Assembly: GCF_900101845.1 (NCBI RefSeq)
Contig: NZ_FNAM01000032.1
Coordinates: forward strand, 1-64,000
Reading direction: 5' to 3'
Length of the DNA stretch: 64,000 nucleotides
Origin: Sporomusa acidovorans
GTDB taxonomy: Bacteria > Bacillota > Negativicutes > Sporomusales > Sporomusaceae
The position numbers were made by a program, and so were the translations under genes. Numbering within the stretch: position 1 is the stretch's first letter; each line of letters begins with the position of its first letter. The notes beneath the pieces were generated by a model, which ran no database searches, was not told the origin of the DNA, and saw nothing but the letters and a program-made list of their open reading frames with translations. This document shows positions 35,002-44,227 of this stretch, one piece after another.

Positions 35002-36439
35002 CTTTCTCCTTCCTACACGAAGGAAACGAGACCTTCGCTATTGTTGTACTATCACGGCGCTCGATCTTAAATGTCCCCTCCATTTGCTCACAAGCTAATA
35101 AGTTGACCAAATATAAACCTAAGCCTTCATTTTTTATATTAAGTTTCCTATCGGTTTCCTGATTTTCAGTATCCGCAACCATTATATGGACAATTCCCTC
35201 AGATTCCTCCACAAAAATGCTAATTTCTCCATTCATAACCTCCTTGATGCCATGTTTTAAACTATTGGTAATGAGCTCATTCAGGACTAAAGCAACGGGA
35301 ACAGCCTGACTATCGGGAATTCTTACTTTTTGCCCCTGTACGGATATCTTGATATTTTGATCAGCTAATGTATAATTATCCACTAAGCTTTCGACAAGGT
35401 AACCGGCTAAATCCAAAATATTCAGTGAATTCCAGCTTTGATGAGCAAATACATCGTGAACCCGGGCAATGGAAATAATTCGGGATACACAGGCTTCAAA
35501 TTCCTGCTCTACAACCTTTGAACCCACTCGCCGCTTTTGCAAATTCAAAAGCGATACGACATTTTGTAAATTATTTTTAACACGATGATGAATTTCTCTG
35601 ATAATCGTGCTTTGCACATCTAACTGTCGTTCCTTCTGCCGCAGTTCCGTAACATCTTGAATAGAAACAACACACCCGGATAATTCCATATAGTTTACCA
35701 GTGGATGCACCCGAAAAAGGAAATGGGAATTATTAACTTCATACTCCATTGGTGAAGACAGACTGCCCAACATGTCCTGCATCGATTTGAACGCTAAAGC
35801 CTGCATGAGGTTTTCACCTAATGGCGAATCAGGAAAATAAGCCTTGCCAATCCGCGCTGCATTTTTATTGGCATAAATGATTTCGCCTTTTTGATTAAGC
35901 ACGAAAATACCATTGCCAACCCATTCATCCCAGGCAAAACCGGTAAACGTCAAGGACATTAAAGTACTACTGAGCCGTTCTGCCGTTTGATTAAGAAATT
36001 CGACTTGTTCCTCATGGCGAATTTCTGCCGAAATATCCTTTTCCATAATAATAACACCAATAACTCGCTTGGTTTTGCTATAAAGCGGTACAACCGTCTG
36101 GTCAATGGGAACGCCTTCTTGGCTCAATCCCCGAACATTACGAACAATCCCTTCCCTAGAAAAAGCTTGAAATACAGCAGGCTCCTTAGTTGCATAAGCG
36201 ATCTCACCAACTACACTCTGTTTATACAGTGAATGTCCCGGGGGATGCGCCCATGCCAATACAATCGCGTCAACACCATTCTTTAAAAAAGCATCAATAA
36301 AAACATCTGTTCCCGTTAACTCGGCAAAAACCGGCAATTGCCGGATAACATCCTCAATATCACCTGCCTCATTCGTATCCAAATCCGTATATTCCCTACA
36401 AAGCTTGCGAAATGTTTGCAAGTCATCCTTTTTTTCCAC
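34964..36439 (-). CDS. eutW: EutW, cytosolic sensor histidine kinase for ethanolamine
   Basis: No membrane segments. Two PAS-like regions cover about residues 20-150 and 155-270, followed by a HisKA_2-type phosphoacceptor (REIHHRVKNNLQNVVSLLNL, near 285) and an ATPase domain with ALVLNELITNSLKHGI and GLGLYLVNLL. In Enterococcus and Clostridioides EutW senses ethanolamine and phosphorylates EutV. The start is a GTG at 36439, nine bases after GGAGG. Gene order eutW-eutV-leader-operon, on one strand, supports the pair. Confidence 0.92.
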   Translation of the reverse strand: MEKKDDLQTFRKLCREYTDLDTNEAGDIEDVIRQLPVFAELTGTDVFIDAFLKNGVDAIVLAWAHPPGHSLYKQSVVGEIAYATKEPAVFQAFSREGIVRNVRGLSQEGVPIDQTVVPLYSKTKRVIGVIIMEKDISAEIRHEEQVEFLNQTAERLSSTLMSLTFTGFAWDEWVGNGIFVLNQKGEIIYANKNAARIGKAYFPDSPLGENLMQALAFKSMQDMLGSLSSPMEYEVNNSHFLFRVHPLVNYMELSGCVVSIQDVTELRQKERQLDVQSTIIREIHHRVKNNLQNVVSLLNLQKRRVGSKVVEQEFEACVSRIISIARVHDVFAHQSWNSLNILDLAGYLVESLVDNYTLADQNIKISVQGQKVRIPDSQAVPVALVLNELITNSLKHGIKEVMNGEISIFVEESEGIVHIMVADTENQETDRKLNIKNEGLGLYLVNLLACEQMEGTFKIERRDSTTIAKVSFPSCRKEKDDDSIVDTNRRR

Positions 36440-36573
36440 AGATTAAAGCCTCCATACATATTCAATACTAAGCTTTGCTCGTATGCAACATTTGAATTGC
36501 TCGTAAATACAAAATATGTTGTAGACATTTTATAACGGGTTAGATCAGTTTTTAGTTGTTATGTTTATTTTTA

Positions 36574-36622
36574 CATATCTCTCCAATAAATGTCAAGAGT
36601 TGACATTTATTGGAGAGATATG
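36574..36622. repeat. 22-bp perfect inverted repeat with 5-nt spacer
   Basis: Arms 36574-36595 and 36601-36622 are exact reverse complements around AGAGT. It is located between the end of the helicase gene and the start of eutW. Minus-strand RNA would continue with GTAAAAATAAAC, not a U-run, so it is not a standard terminator. It resembles in design (not in sequence) the repeats at 1720 and 9387. Confidence 0.85.
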
Positions 36623-36674
36623 CTGTTTTTTCCATTTTTCGAAGTATACTCTGTAAGGATGTAGATATAGACTA

Positions 36675-39062
36675 TTAAATACGCTTCCCGTCCTTATTCC
36701 AAAAAAAGCCGGCCTGCTTCGCAATACTATCAACAGTTTTGACACTTACCGCCCCTTTCCATTCCGGCGGAAATAAGCGCCGGTACCCCGGTTGCGCAAA
36801 GCGGGCATCAATCAACAGTACAATTCCCCGGTCCTGTTCGCTGCGGATGACCCTCCCGGCTGCCTGCAAGACTTTGTTCATACCCGGAAATACATAAGCA
36901 TACTCAAAACCCTGGTGGTTTTCCTGATCAAACCATTGCCTGATAATTTCCCGCTCCAGGCAAATTTTCGGCAAACCGACACCAACAACGACGGCACCTA
37001 GCAGCCGTTCGCCCGTTAGGTCAATTCCTTCGCCAAATACTCCGCCCATGACGGCAAATCCCACCAGCGTAGTCTCGTTATCACTGGAAAACTGACGTAA
37101 AAATGCGGCCCGCTCTGCTTCGGTCATCTCACCTACCTGTTGAATCACCCTGATGGCCGGATTTTTCAAGGTGAAGCGCCGGCAAACTTCTTCCATATAA
37201 CGGTAAGACGGCAAAAACACCAGGTAATTGCCTGTTTTTGCCTGAGTGGCCGCCGTTATACTGTCGACTATAACTTCATAGGTTTTATCCCGCATCCTAT
37301 AGGTAGTATGAATGGTATCAGCCACCAACAGCCCCAAATGATCCTGCCGGAAGGGAGAAGGCACCGCCAGCTTGCCGTCTTCCGCCTCGCCGCCCAGTAT
37401 CTCCGCAAAGTAAGTAAGCGGTGTTAACGTTGCCGAAAAGAAAACCGCAGCTTTGCCCCGTTTAACAGCCTGCCTGAGTAATTCGGAAGGGTTGATGCAA
37501 AACAGCTTAATTTTTACATTCTTGTCCAGTTTTTCGTAGTATGTCACATAGCGTTCATCGTACAGCTCCGCTGTCCGCACAAAGGCATTAACCTTGAAAT
37601 ACAGTTCCAATAATTCTTCCCGGAAGCCGGCTTGCTCATTCTTAGTCAGCCATTTTTCCGCTAAATCCATAAACTTTCTCAGCAAGGGAAAAATTTTAGC
37701 CGGCAATTCCGTCAGGCAATAGTCCGCTTCACCGACTGCGGACTGTTCTACACATAATTTTCCGGCCTGCAGCATAAACGTATTGATTTTGCCGGCACTT
37801 TTTGCCACGTGGGGGAGTTCCTGACTGAGACTCTTTTTTAGATCCAAAAAGCTTTGTTTGGTTATTTCTGCCGAAAACATCTCTCTGGCCCGGTCAACAA
37901 GATTGTGCGCCTCATCAATCAAAAAACAATACGGGCCGTTATTTTCCAAGAAGAAACGTTTTAGATACACCCGGGGATCAAACACATAATTGTAGTCACA
38001 AATGACAACATCTGCCCACAAAGCCAAATCAAGTGACAACTCAAATGGGCACAGCCGGTGCTCACGGGCGACCTGTTCGATTGTCTCCCGCGTAAAAGTC
38101 TCCTGATCCCAGCAGGCGTTAAGCGCCTGATTAATGCGGTCATAATAGCCTGCCGCATACGGACACTCCTCCGGCGTGCAGGCCGCATCCGGCATAAAAC
38201 AGATTTTGTCTTTGGCGGTCAGTGTCAGCGTCTTACACTTAAGCCCTGCTTGCCGCAATAACTGAAAAGCCGCCTCAGCCAGTTCCCGGGTTACCGTTTT
38301 GGCTGTGAGAAAAAATATTTTTTCCACTTGTTCCAGCCCCAGTGCCTTCACAGCCGGAAACAAAGTCGCCATGGTTTTGCCGGTACCTGTCGGCGCCTGC
38401 GCAAACAGCTTTTTCCCCTTTACCAACGTCGTATATACGGCGACAGCCAGTTGCCGCTGGCTGGGACGAAATTCAGCAAAGGGAAATTCCAACAACCGGG
38501 CTGTACCATTGCGGATTTCCAGCCAATCCCCCAGCCGTTTTGCCCACAAGGCGTACTGATTGATTAGCGAGTCAAAAAAGTCGGCCAGTTCTGCCAGCGA
38601 ATACGTTTTCTTAAAAATCTTCACTTCCAGGGTAGCAACCTGACAGTAGGTGATCTGCACATCGATTTGCGTTAACTCCTGCTTACGCGCATACATATAG
38701 GCATAGCATTTGGCCTGTGCCCAATGGAGTGGATTATACGCTTCGTCAATTGCCTCAAGTTCTTCTGTCACGGATTTAATCTCATCAATCGTCACCTGCG
38801 GCGGTTCTGTGTCAGCCTGTGCCGTAATAATTCCATCAGCCCGCCCGCTAACTTGCAATTGTACATCAGGCCGTTCGACAATGATGGACAGGAAGACCTC
38901 CGATTCATAGTCGCCACCTTGCGCATGCTGAAGCCGGCGATGAATCTTGCTTCCCTCGGCCATACGGGCACTGCCGGCAAATGCCGACGACAAATCTCCT
39001 GACCGGAGAACAAATTCAACTAAATTACGCACCGAAGTTTTTATCATGCTATCAGAAGACAT
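36675..39062 (-). CDS. DinG/XPD-type helicase with N-terminal PD-(D/E)XK-like domain
   Basis: The N-terminal 190 residues look like a RecB/Cas4-type nuclease: GSKIHRRLQ, GRADGI and TIDEIKSV followed by HWAQAKCYAY (a D-ExK-Q arrangement). Residues 200-795 form an XPD/DinG superfamily 2 helicase: Walker A APTGTGKTMATLF, the DEAH box in FLIDEAHNLVDR, GVFGEGIDL and a late QAAGRVIRSEQDRG (motif VI). Four cysteines between the first motifs (KDKICFMPDAACTPEECPY, then CPFEL) fit an Fe-S cluster. It probably acts in repair or at recombination intermediates. ATG at 39062 follows AAAGG. Confidence 0.88.
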   Translation of the reverse strand: MSSDSMIKTSVRNLVEFVLRSGDLSSAFAGSARMAEGSKIHRRLQHAQGGDYESEVFLSIIVERPDVQLQVSGRADGIITAQADTEPPQVTIDEIKSVTEELEAIDEAYNPLHWAQAKCYAYMYARKQELTQIDVQITYCQVATLEVKIFKKTYSLAELADFFDSLINQYALWAKRLGDWLEIRNGTARLLEFPFAEFRPSQRQLAVAVYTTLVKGKKLFAQAPTGTGKTMATLFPAVKALGLEQVEKIFFLTAKTVTRELAEAAFQLLRQAGLKCKTLTLTAKDKICFMPDAACTPEECPYAAGYYDRINQALNACWDQETFTRETIEQVAREHRLCPFELSLDLALWADVVICDYNYVFDPRVYLKRFFLENNGPYCFLIDEAHNLVDRAREMFSAEITKQSFLDLKKSLSQELPHVAKSAGKINTFMLQAGKLCVEQSAVGEADYCLTELPAKIFPLLRKFMDLAEKWLTKNEQAGFREELLELYFKVNAFVRTAELYDERYVTYYEKLDKNVKIKLFCINPSELLRQAVKRGKAAVFFSATLTPLTYFAEILGGEAEDGKLAVPSPFRQDHLGLLVADTIHTTYRMRDKTYEVIVDSITAATQAKTGNYLVFLPSYRYMEEVCRRFTLKNPAIRVIQQVGEMTEAERAAFLRQFSSDNETTLVGFAVMGGVFGEGIDLTGERLLGAVVVGVGLPKICLEREIIRQWFDQENHQGFEYAYVFPGMNKVLQAAGRVIRSEQDRGIVLLIDARFAQPGYRRLFPPEWKGAVSVKTVDSIAKQAGFFWNKDGKRI

Positions 39063-39136
39063 ATGTCATTACCTTTCAGACTGGTATTGTGTCTATTATA
39101 CAACACCCTGACCTTTTGTAGGAGGGTTGGGGAATG

Positions 39137-39167
39137 CAAAAGACTGACCTCACTATGAGATCAGTCT
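39137..39167 (-). terminator. Terminator of the sigma-54-controlled unit
   Basis: Arms 39141-39151 and 39157-39167 pair over 11 bases with one G-U pair, and the minus-strand RNA continues with four Us. It lies 37 bases after the LarA-like stop. Confidence 0.75.
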
Positions 39168-39203
39168 CCTTTTATACAAGTCTGTTGGGCGCATAAACTT
39201 GCA

Positions 39204-40475
39204 TTAGCCAATCAGATTGCCGTCGTCATCAAACACCATATCCATAGGCTCGCTGCAAATTTCAATATCAGGGTTGGCCTGAGCCGCCTCTAACAAAGCC
39301 TCCGAAATAATGATGTCTTTCAAATGCAGCGTGTCTTTAATTCTAACCAGTTTAACCTTAGACATATCGCGGGCGTTGCAGGTCTTAACCGCAGCCAGCA
39401 GGGCTTCCCGGTCGTCGGCCATGATCATCGGCATGCGGGCCGGCGCAGGCGTCGTATTGGTAATACAGTTGGCATACGTATAGTCAAAATCAATTTTATT
39501 AAACAATTTACGGGTGGTATAGTCCGCTACCCCGATGCCGCAGGCATTGCCATGCGTTCCTTCTGTCAAATCCAGCACAACTACTTTATTGGCATCCAGG
39601 CCGCCGCTGGCATAGGGAGTGGGAAAACGCCCGGTAATGTTCGGGTCCATGCCATCGCCGGATATCTCTTTGCCCAGTTGATCCACAACCAGAACATCAA
39701 CAGGGTCGAACAGGATGCGCGGCATCTTCTCTTTAGCTTCAAATAATAGTTTCTGATCCACTTCCATAATGTTTTCCGCAGGTACGGCTAGCAGTGTCGA
39801 AATCCTGTCATAGGCGTTCTCGACAGTGGCAATACCGAACAATATCTTACTGTTGGCGATTTTTACCTTAGCCATTTCAAAAACATGCTCAGCCATATGT
39901 TTAAAGCTGTATTTATGACAGGTTTCCGCACCCTTTTGCTTGCCAAGACCAATAACCAGCATCTTAGCCAAGCCGCTTTCACATGGCCCCCGGTAAGCGG
40001 TATGGGGCTTTATCCGGTTAATGATGACAATGCCGTCTGCCTCGTAAGCATTTTTATCCATATGCACAGGCAAACCGTTGGCGATTTTGCCGATTTCGAC
40101 CACTTCCATCGAGGAAACAATTGGACAGCCGGCACTTTCGGCAGTAACACCGAGATTGGCTAATACCTGTTCTTGTCCGGCGGCAGTGGCACCGCCGTGG
40201 CTCCCCATGGCCGGCACGACAAAAGGTTCGCCGCCGCGTTGTTTAATCTCTTGTACTGTTAACCGGACCAGTTCAGGAATTCTGTTAAGCCCCCGGCTAC
40301 CGACCGCAACCGCAATACGCATGCCTGGCTTGATTCTGTCGCCAATATTCTCTTTGGCAAACTCCTGTTTAATGGCTGCCGCTATATCGTTGATTTCTGT
40401 TACATTAAATTTTTGACGCACTTTTACTACCCGCGGCAGCTCAGTGTCTTTGAGCAATTCTTGTATAATTCCCAT
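39204..40475 (-). CDS. LarA-like (DUF2088-type) protein, possible 2-hydroxyacid racemase
   Basis: 423 residues. IAVAVGSRGLNRIPELVRL, VVPAMGSHGGATAAGQ and INRIKPHTAYRGPCESGLAK are consistent with the lactate racemase (LarA/DUF2088) superfamily, whose best-known member uses a nickel-pincer nucleotide; homologues act on other 2-hydroxyacids or are of unknown role. I cannot verify the cofactor lysine. It is the last gene of the unit, 54 bases after the split lyase, so it could interconvert stereoisomers of the lyase substrate. No larBCE cofactor genes are in the window. Confidence 0.6.
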   Translation of the reverse strand: MGIIQELLKDTELPRVVKVRQKFNVTEINDIAAAIKQEFAKENIGDRIKPGMRIAVAVGSRGLNRIPELVRLTVQEIKQRGGEPFVVPAMGSHGGATAAGQEQVLANLGVTAESAGCPIVSSMEVVEIGKIANGLPVHMDKNAYEADGIVIINRIKPHTAYRGPCESGLAKMLVIGLGKQKGAETCHKYSFKHMAEHVFEMAKVKIANSKILFGIATVENAYDRISTLLAVPAENIMEVDQKLLFEAKEKMPRILFDPVDVLVVDQLGKEISGDGMDPNITGRFPTPYASGGLDANKVVVLDLTEGTHGNACGIGVADYTTRKLFNKIDFDYTYANCITNTTPAPARMPMIMADDREALLAAVKTCNARDMSKVKLVRIKDTLHLKDIIISEALLEAAQANPDIEICSEPMDMVFDDDGNLIG

Positions 40476-40528
40476 TGGAAATTCCCCCTATATGGTCTAT
40501 CCTTAACTTGATTCCATGTTACAGGCAA

Positions 40529-41692
40529 CTACATCGTCGGGCCAATTCGCATAATGGCAAAATCATTATGCCCCAAGACTTCGGCTTTGGTCATCTTTCC
40601 GGATGCCACTGCCAGCATCTCCTCAAAAATTCGTTTGCCAACCTGTTGGACGGTTTCATCCCCGGTTATAATAGTGCCGGCGTTAAGATCCATATTGTCG
40701 GCCATCTTTTCAAATAACGCGGTATTGGTAGCCACTTTGATCGTGGGTGCGATCGGCGAGCCGGTAGGTGTGCCGCGCCCGGTGGTAAACACGCAAATAT
40801 GGCAGCCGCCGGCGACCATCCCGGTCAACTGTTCAATGTCATTGCCGGGAGTATCCATAAAGACAAGTCCCTTGGTGCTCACTTTTTCCGCCCAATCAAT
40901 GACGGCTTGCAACGGCCTTGTCCCACCCTTGTAGACACAGCCCAGCGACTTTTCTTCAATTGAGGATAACCCGCCCTCAATATTTCCCGGGGTAGGATTA
41001 CTCCCCCGCATGTCAACTCCCATCGTTTTGGCCTTTTCTTCAAACCCTCTGATGGTAGCATAACATTTGGCTTTTACGGATTCATTAATTGCCCGTTCGG
41101 CAATAATATGGTCAGCGCCGATCAATTCGGCAGTCTCAGCAAGAATTGACGTACCGCTCGCATCTATTAACAAATCGCTGGCCGCTCCCAGCGCCGGATT
41201 GCCTGACAGCCCCGAGCAGGCGTCAGAGCCGCCGCATTCTGTCCCTAAAATAAGTTCCGAGGCGTCGATAGGCTCGCGCTGTAGTCCGGAGGCTTCAATA
41301 ACCATTTTCTGAGCAGCGGCTGCACCGGCTTGGATGGCTTTAATCGAGCCGCCCTCATCTTGAATAATAATGGTATGAACAGGTTTGTAAGGACATTGCT
41401 TTTTAATTTCCGCCGCTACATCCTGGGCGCGAATGACTTCACATCCCAGGCCGACAACAACGATTCCATAAACGTTGGGATGAATGCCATGACCAATAAA
41501 GGCCCGCGCTGTCTGCTCGGCATCTGCCCCCAACTGCGAGCAGCCATGCTGATGTTCCACCCAGGTTGTTCCCCGTACATTGGACGCAATGCCCCGTGCT
41601 ACTTGATTAGCGCAATTGACTGTCGGAAAAACTAATACATGATTGCGAATTCCTACTGTTCCGTCTGGCCGGCGATAGCCCATAAAGTTCAT
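40529..41692 (-). CDS. UxaA/SuyB-family lyase, large subunit
   Basis: 387 residues with GYRRPDGTVGIRNHVLVFPT at the start, CANQVARGIA, QHGCSQLG, GLGCEVI and ILGTECGGSDACSGLSGNP, all typical of the catalytic part of altronate/galactarate dehydratases and of (R)-sulfolactate sulfo-lyase SuyB. The conserved cysteines probably bind iron or an Fe-S cluster. Altronate dehydratase is generally one chain; a separate small and large subunit, as here, is also the SuyAB arrangement. The ATG at 41692 overlaps the small-subunit stop as TAATG. Substrate is unknown. Confidence 0.8.
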   Translation of the reverse strand: MNFMGYRRPDGTVGIRNHVLVFPTVNCANQVARGIASNVRGTTWVEHQHGCSQLGADAEQTARAFIGHGIHPNVYGIVVVGLGCEVIRAQDVAAEIKKQCPYKPVHTIIIQDEGGSIKAIQAGAAAAQKMVIEASGLQREPIDASELILGTECGGSDACSGLSGNPALGAASDLLIDASGTSILAETAELIGADHIIAERAINESVKAKCYATIRGFEEKAKTMGVDMRGSNPTPGNIEGGLSSIEEKSLGCVYKGGTRPLQAVIDWAEKVSTKGLVFMDTPGNDIEQLTGMVAGGCHICVFTTGRGTPTGSPIAPTIKVATNTALFEKMADNMDLNAGTIITGDETVQQVGKRIFEEMLAVASGKMTKAEVLGHNDFAIMRIGPTM

Positions 41693-42000
41693 TATTTTTC
41701 CACTCCTGTCTCTAAATCTCCGCGTCCGCGACAACCAACCAGATTGTGGACATGGGTATGCTGCCCGGCCGCTATGTCTTTCGTCGCTACTCCGATTACT
41801 TCACCATACTTAATGATTTGACTATCCTTGGCTATGTCCTTAATAGCCACCTTATGGCCAAAAGGAATGTTCTCTTGCACGTGAAGTTTCACCGTTTCGC
41901 CATCCTTATTGACAGCAATCTCTGTGCCTGCTGCAATATTTTCCGTTACGGTTGCCACATTGTCTTTGGCTTTCATAACAATCGCTTTAAACTTATTCAC
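41692..42000 (-). CDS. UxaA/SuyA-family lyase, small SAF-domain subunit
   Basis: 102 residues of a SAF (antifreeze-like) beta-clip domain: AIVMKAKDNVATVTENIAAG, then IPFGHKVAIKDIAKDS and IGVATKDIAAGQHTHVHNLV. This domain forms the N-terminus of single-chain UxaA and the separate SuyA in sulfolactate lyase. The GTG at 42000 is seven bases after GGAGGAG; the open frame extends to 42138 but contains a sigma-54 promoter. It is the first gene behind that promoter. Confidence 0.85.
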   Translation of the reverse strand: MNKFKAIVMKAKDNVATVTENIAAGTEIAVNKDGETVKLHVQENIPFGHKVAIKDIAKDSQIIKYGEVIGVATKDIAAGQHTHVHNLVGCRGRGDLETGVEK

Positions 42001-42049
42001 AATTTCTCCTCCAAGACCTGATTTATTCACTACCGGCAGTTGATTATAT

Positions 42050-42067
42050 TTGCAATTTCTATGCCAA
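42050..42067 (-). promoter_or_regulatory. Sigma-54 (-24/-12) promoter of the lyase/LarA-like unit
   Basis: The minus strand reads TTGGCATAGAAATTGCAA, matching the TTGGCA-N5-TTGCA core of sigma-54 promoters, with the invariant GG at 42065-42064 and GC at 42053-42052. Transcription would start near 42040, 40 bases before the small-subunit start. A sigma-54 activator gene lies directly upstream. Confidence 0.85.
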
Positions 42068-42180
42068 GTTTTTGCGTTACATTGCTGCAATCTGCCACAA
42101 GCGTGCCGCGGCCTGTATTCATCAGTATCTTCTGTCATAGTAATGTGAAAATTAGCGGAATTACCTGTCTATTGTTTAGC

Positions 42181-42227
42181 AACAAATTGTTACATCGGTA
42201 ACGATTTGTTTCATGAATTTGTTTCAT
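42181..42227 (-). promoter_or_regulatory. Putative activator binding site (UAS) for the sigma-54 regulator
   Basis: A 13-bp inverted repeat (arms 42181-42193 and 42198-42210, one mismatch, centre ATCG) lies about 130 bases upstream of the -24 element. It is followed by two direct copies of ATTTGTTTCAT (42204-42214 and 42217-42227), the second reaching into the end of the activator gene. Position and symmetry fit a binding site for a Fis-type HTH dimer. Confidence 0.6.
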
Positions 42228-44107
42228 TCGTCTTTTTCCCATTGCCGAAGTTTGCGCCAAAGTGTCGTGCGGCTCATGCCCAGCCTTTTAGCGGCTTGTG
42301 TATAATTATATTTTTCCTCAAACAATATTTGTTCAATTTTACAACGTTCTGAGACAGCAGACCTTGCCGCCTCATGTGCAAACTCATTAACTACCTGCCC
42401 GCAGGCGGCCAATTCCTGACGCACCATGATTTCGTCAATAGGCCGGCCGCCAGCCAGCAGTTTAACTCTTTCCATAACATTTTCCAATTCACGGATGTTA
42501 CCCCGCCAGTATTGTTTCTGTAAAAGTTTTACCGCTTCTTCCGTAATTCCGCTACAATGGCCGCCTAGCGGCTTGCCCAAAAAACTCCGCACCAACTCCG
42601 GAATGTCTTCAATCCGTTCCCTGAGCGGCGGAATATGCAGTCTGAGAACATCCAAGCGATAATATAAATCCACCCGGAATTTTTTTTCATCCACCAGGCG
42701 CATCATATCCTGATTGGTAGCCGCCAGTATCCGCACATTTACCGGAATAACCCGGTCAGCCCCCAGCCGCATGACTTCTTTTTCCTGCAATACCCTGAGC
42801 AGCCTGGCCTGTAGCGCCAAAGGCATTTCGCCAATCTCGTCCAAAAAAATCGTCCCGCCATGCGCCAGTTCAAATAAACCGGATTTCCCCCCTTTTTTGG
42901 CGCCGGTAAACGCGCCTTCCTCATAGCCAAAAAGCTCACTTTCCAGTAAATTTTCCGGCAGCGCCGCACAATTTATGGCCACAAAGGGCCCTCGCTGCCG
43001 TTGGCTTACGTTATGGATACTCTGCGCAACCCGTTCCTTGCCGGTTCCGGATTCGCCGGTGATCAGCACGGTAGCGTCATTGCCGGCATACAACCGCACA
43101 CGCTCCTTAATCAGTTTCATCTGCGGCGAGGATGCGCTCAATTGTTCTAGATGGAATTTGGCCACAAGGCCCTTTTTGTTCAGCTTTTGCCGTACCGCCT
43201 GCTCAAAGTTCTGCAACTGCGTAACATCCTGTACATTGGCTATTGCCCCCACCGTATCTTCACCCAGCTTAATGGGAATACGCTTAATGGCAAAAACGTG
43301 GTTTTCTACACTGCGTACACTTTCACGTTCGGCCTTATCATCCATAAGACATTCCCGCAGACCATCGTCAGGAAAAATCCGGCCAATTTTCTTGCCAATA
43401 ACCTCCGCTCGGGAAATCCGGTACATCCGTTCCAGCGCCTGATTAAAAATCGTTATCTGTTCATTTTTGTCAATGGCAATAATCCCATCCGCAGAGGCTT
43501 CAATGATGGTGCGAAACAGTTCCGCTCTCTCCCGTTCGCGGCGTCTGACATGCGCTAGATTCACAGCCTCAATAATTGCCTTACTGATTGATTCTGCCGA
43601 TGATTCAATCGGCACAACATTTAACCCCCGTTCAATCAGCAGTTTGACTGACAAAGCATCCCCTAAAAACGTACTGATCCCTTGCTTGCAAGCGATCTCA
43701 ATCGTTTTTTCCTCAATGGTTTCGTTCTCCATAAAAATTTCCCTGATCGGCACGCCGATATATTCACCCAATTTTTCGCATTCAAACAAAAAACGCCGCA
43801 TAAATACAACTCCTACCGGCCCTGAAACATGACCGGCAATTTTTAGAGCCTTAAGAATATCAAAGGCGGTAACCTGAATCTCAACAACCGGAATATCCAC
43901 ATGCTTGGCAATCAAGGACGCAGTAGCCCCGCGGCTGATAATAACATCCGTGCCGCCTGCTTCTGCCCTGATTGCCTGTTTCACTCCGGTTTCCAAAAGA
44001 CCGGCTACGATTTCTATCTCTCCCGGCCAGTTGAAATCTTGTTTTGTCAGCACCTCTCTGGCAGTATCCGCGATATTCTCCAGGGGTGCAATTATCGTAA
44101 TCTTCAT
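42224..44107 (-). CDS. PrpR_N-domain sigma-54-dependent transcriptional activator
   Basis: Residues 1-195 form a PrpR_N-type sensor (ISRGATASLIAKHVDIPVVE is typical), 205-320 a PAS domain (ASADGIIAIDKNEQITIFNQ), 340-570 an AAA+ domain with Walker A TGESGTGKERVA, the sigma-54 contact GAFTGA, Walker B GGTIFLDEIGE, and the C-terminus a Fis-type HTH (YNYTQAAKRLGMSRTTLWRK). PrpR_N binds small acids in known members. The ATG at 44107 is six bases after AGAGGTG. It should activate the adjacent sigma-54 promoter for the lyase genes. Confidence 0.92.
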   Translation of the reverse strand: MKITIIAPLENIADTAREVLTKQDFNWPGEIEIVAGLLETGVKQAIRAEAGGTDVIISRGATASLIAKHVDIPVVEIQVTAFDILKALKIAGHVSGPVGVVFMRRFLFECEKLGEYIGVPIREIFMENETIEEKTIEIACKQGISTFLGDALSVKLLIERGLNVVPIESSAESISKAIIEAVNLAHVRRRERERAELFRTIIEASADGIIAIDKNEQITIFNQALERMYRISRAEVIGKKIGRIFPDDGLRECLMDDKAERESVRSVENHVFAIKRIPIKLGEDTVGAIANVQDVTQLQNFEQAVRQKLNKKGLVAKFHLEQLSASSPQMKLIKERVRLYAGNDATVLITGESGTGKERVAQSIHNVSQRQRGPFVAINCAALPENLLESELFGYEEGAFTGAKKGGKSGLFELAHGGTIFLDEIGEMPLALQARLLRVLQEKEVMRLGADRVIPVNVRILAATNQDMMRLVDEKKFRVDLYYRLDVLRLHIPPLRERIEDIPELVRSFLGKPLGGHCSGITEEAVKLLQKQYWRGNIRELENVMERVKLLAGGRPIDEIMVRQELAACGQVVNEFAHEAARSAVSERCKIEQILFEEKYNYTQAAKRLGMSRTTLWRKLRQWEKDE

Positions 44108-44189
44108 CACCCACACCTCTTAACTCGACAAGTCAACCAGTAAGTTTAAATTTATTGTACCATTTGCCTGACTGCAACTACAAGACACA

Positions 44190-44220
44190 GAAAACTCCAC
44201 CCTTTGCTAATAGGTGGAGT
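44190..44220 (-). terminator. Terminator after the 3D-domain gene
   Basis: ACTCCACC arms at 44194-44201 and 44213-44220 pair over 8 bases, and the minus RNA continues with four Us. It lies 8 bases after the stop codon. Confidence 0.7.
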
Positions 44221-44227
44221 TAAAAAA

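Noticed and set aside
36574-36622. Terminator of the helicase gene
   Set aside because: The minus RNA after the stem is A-rich rather than U-rich, so a standard intrinsic terminator is not supported.
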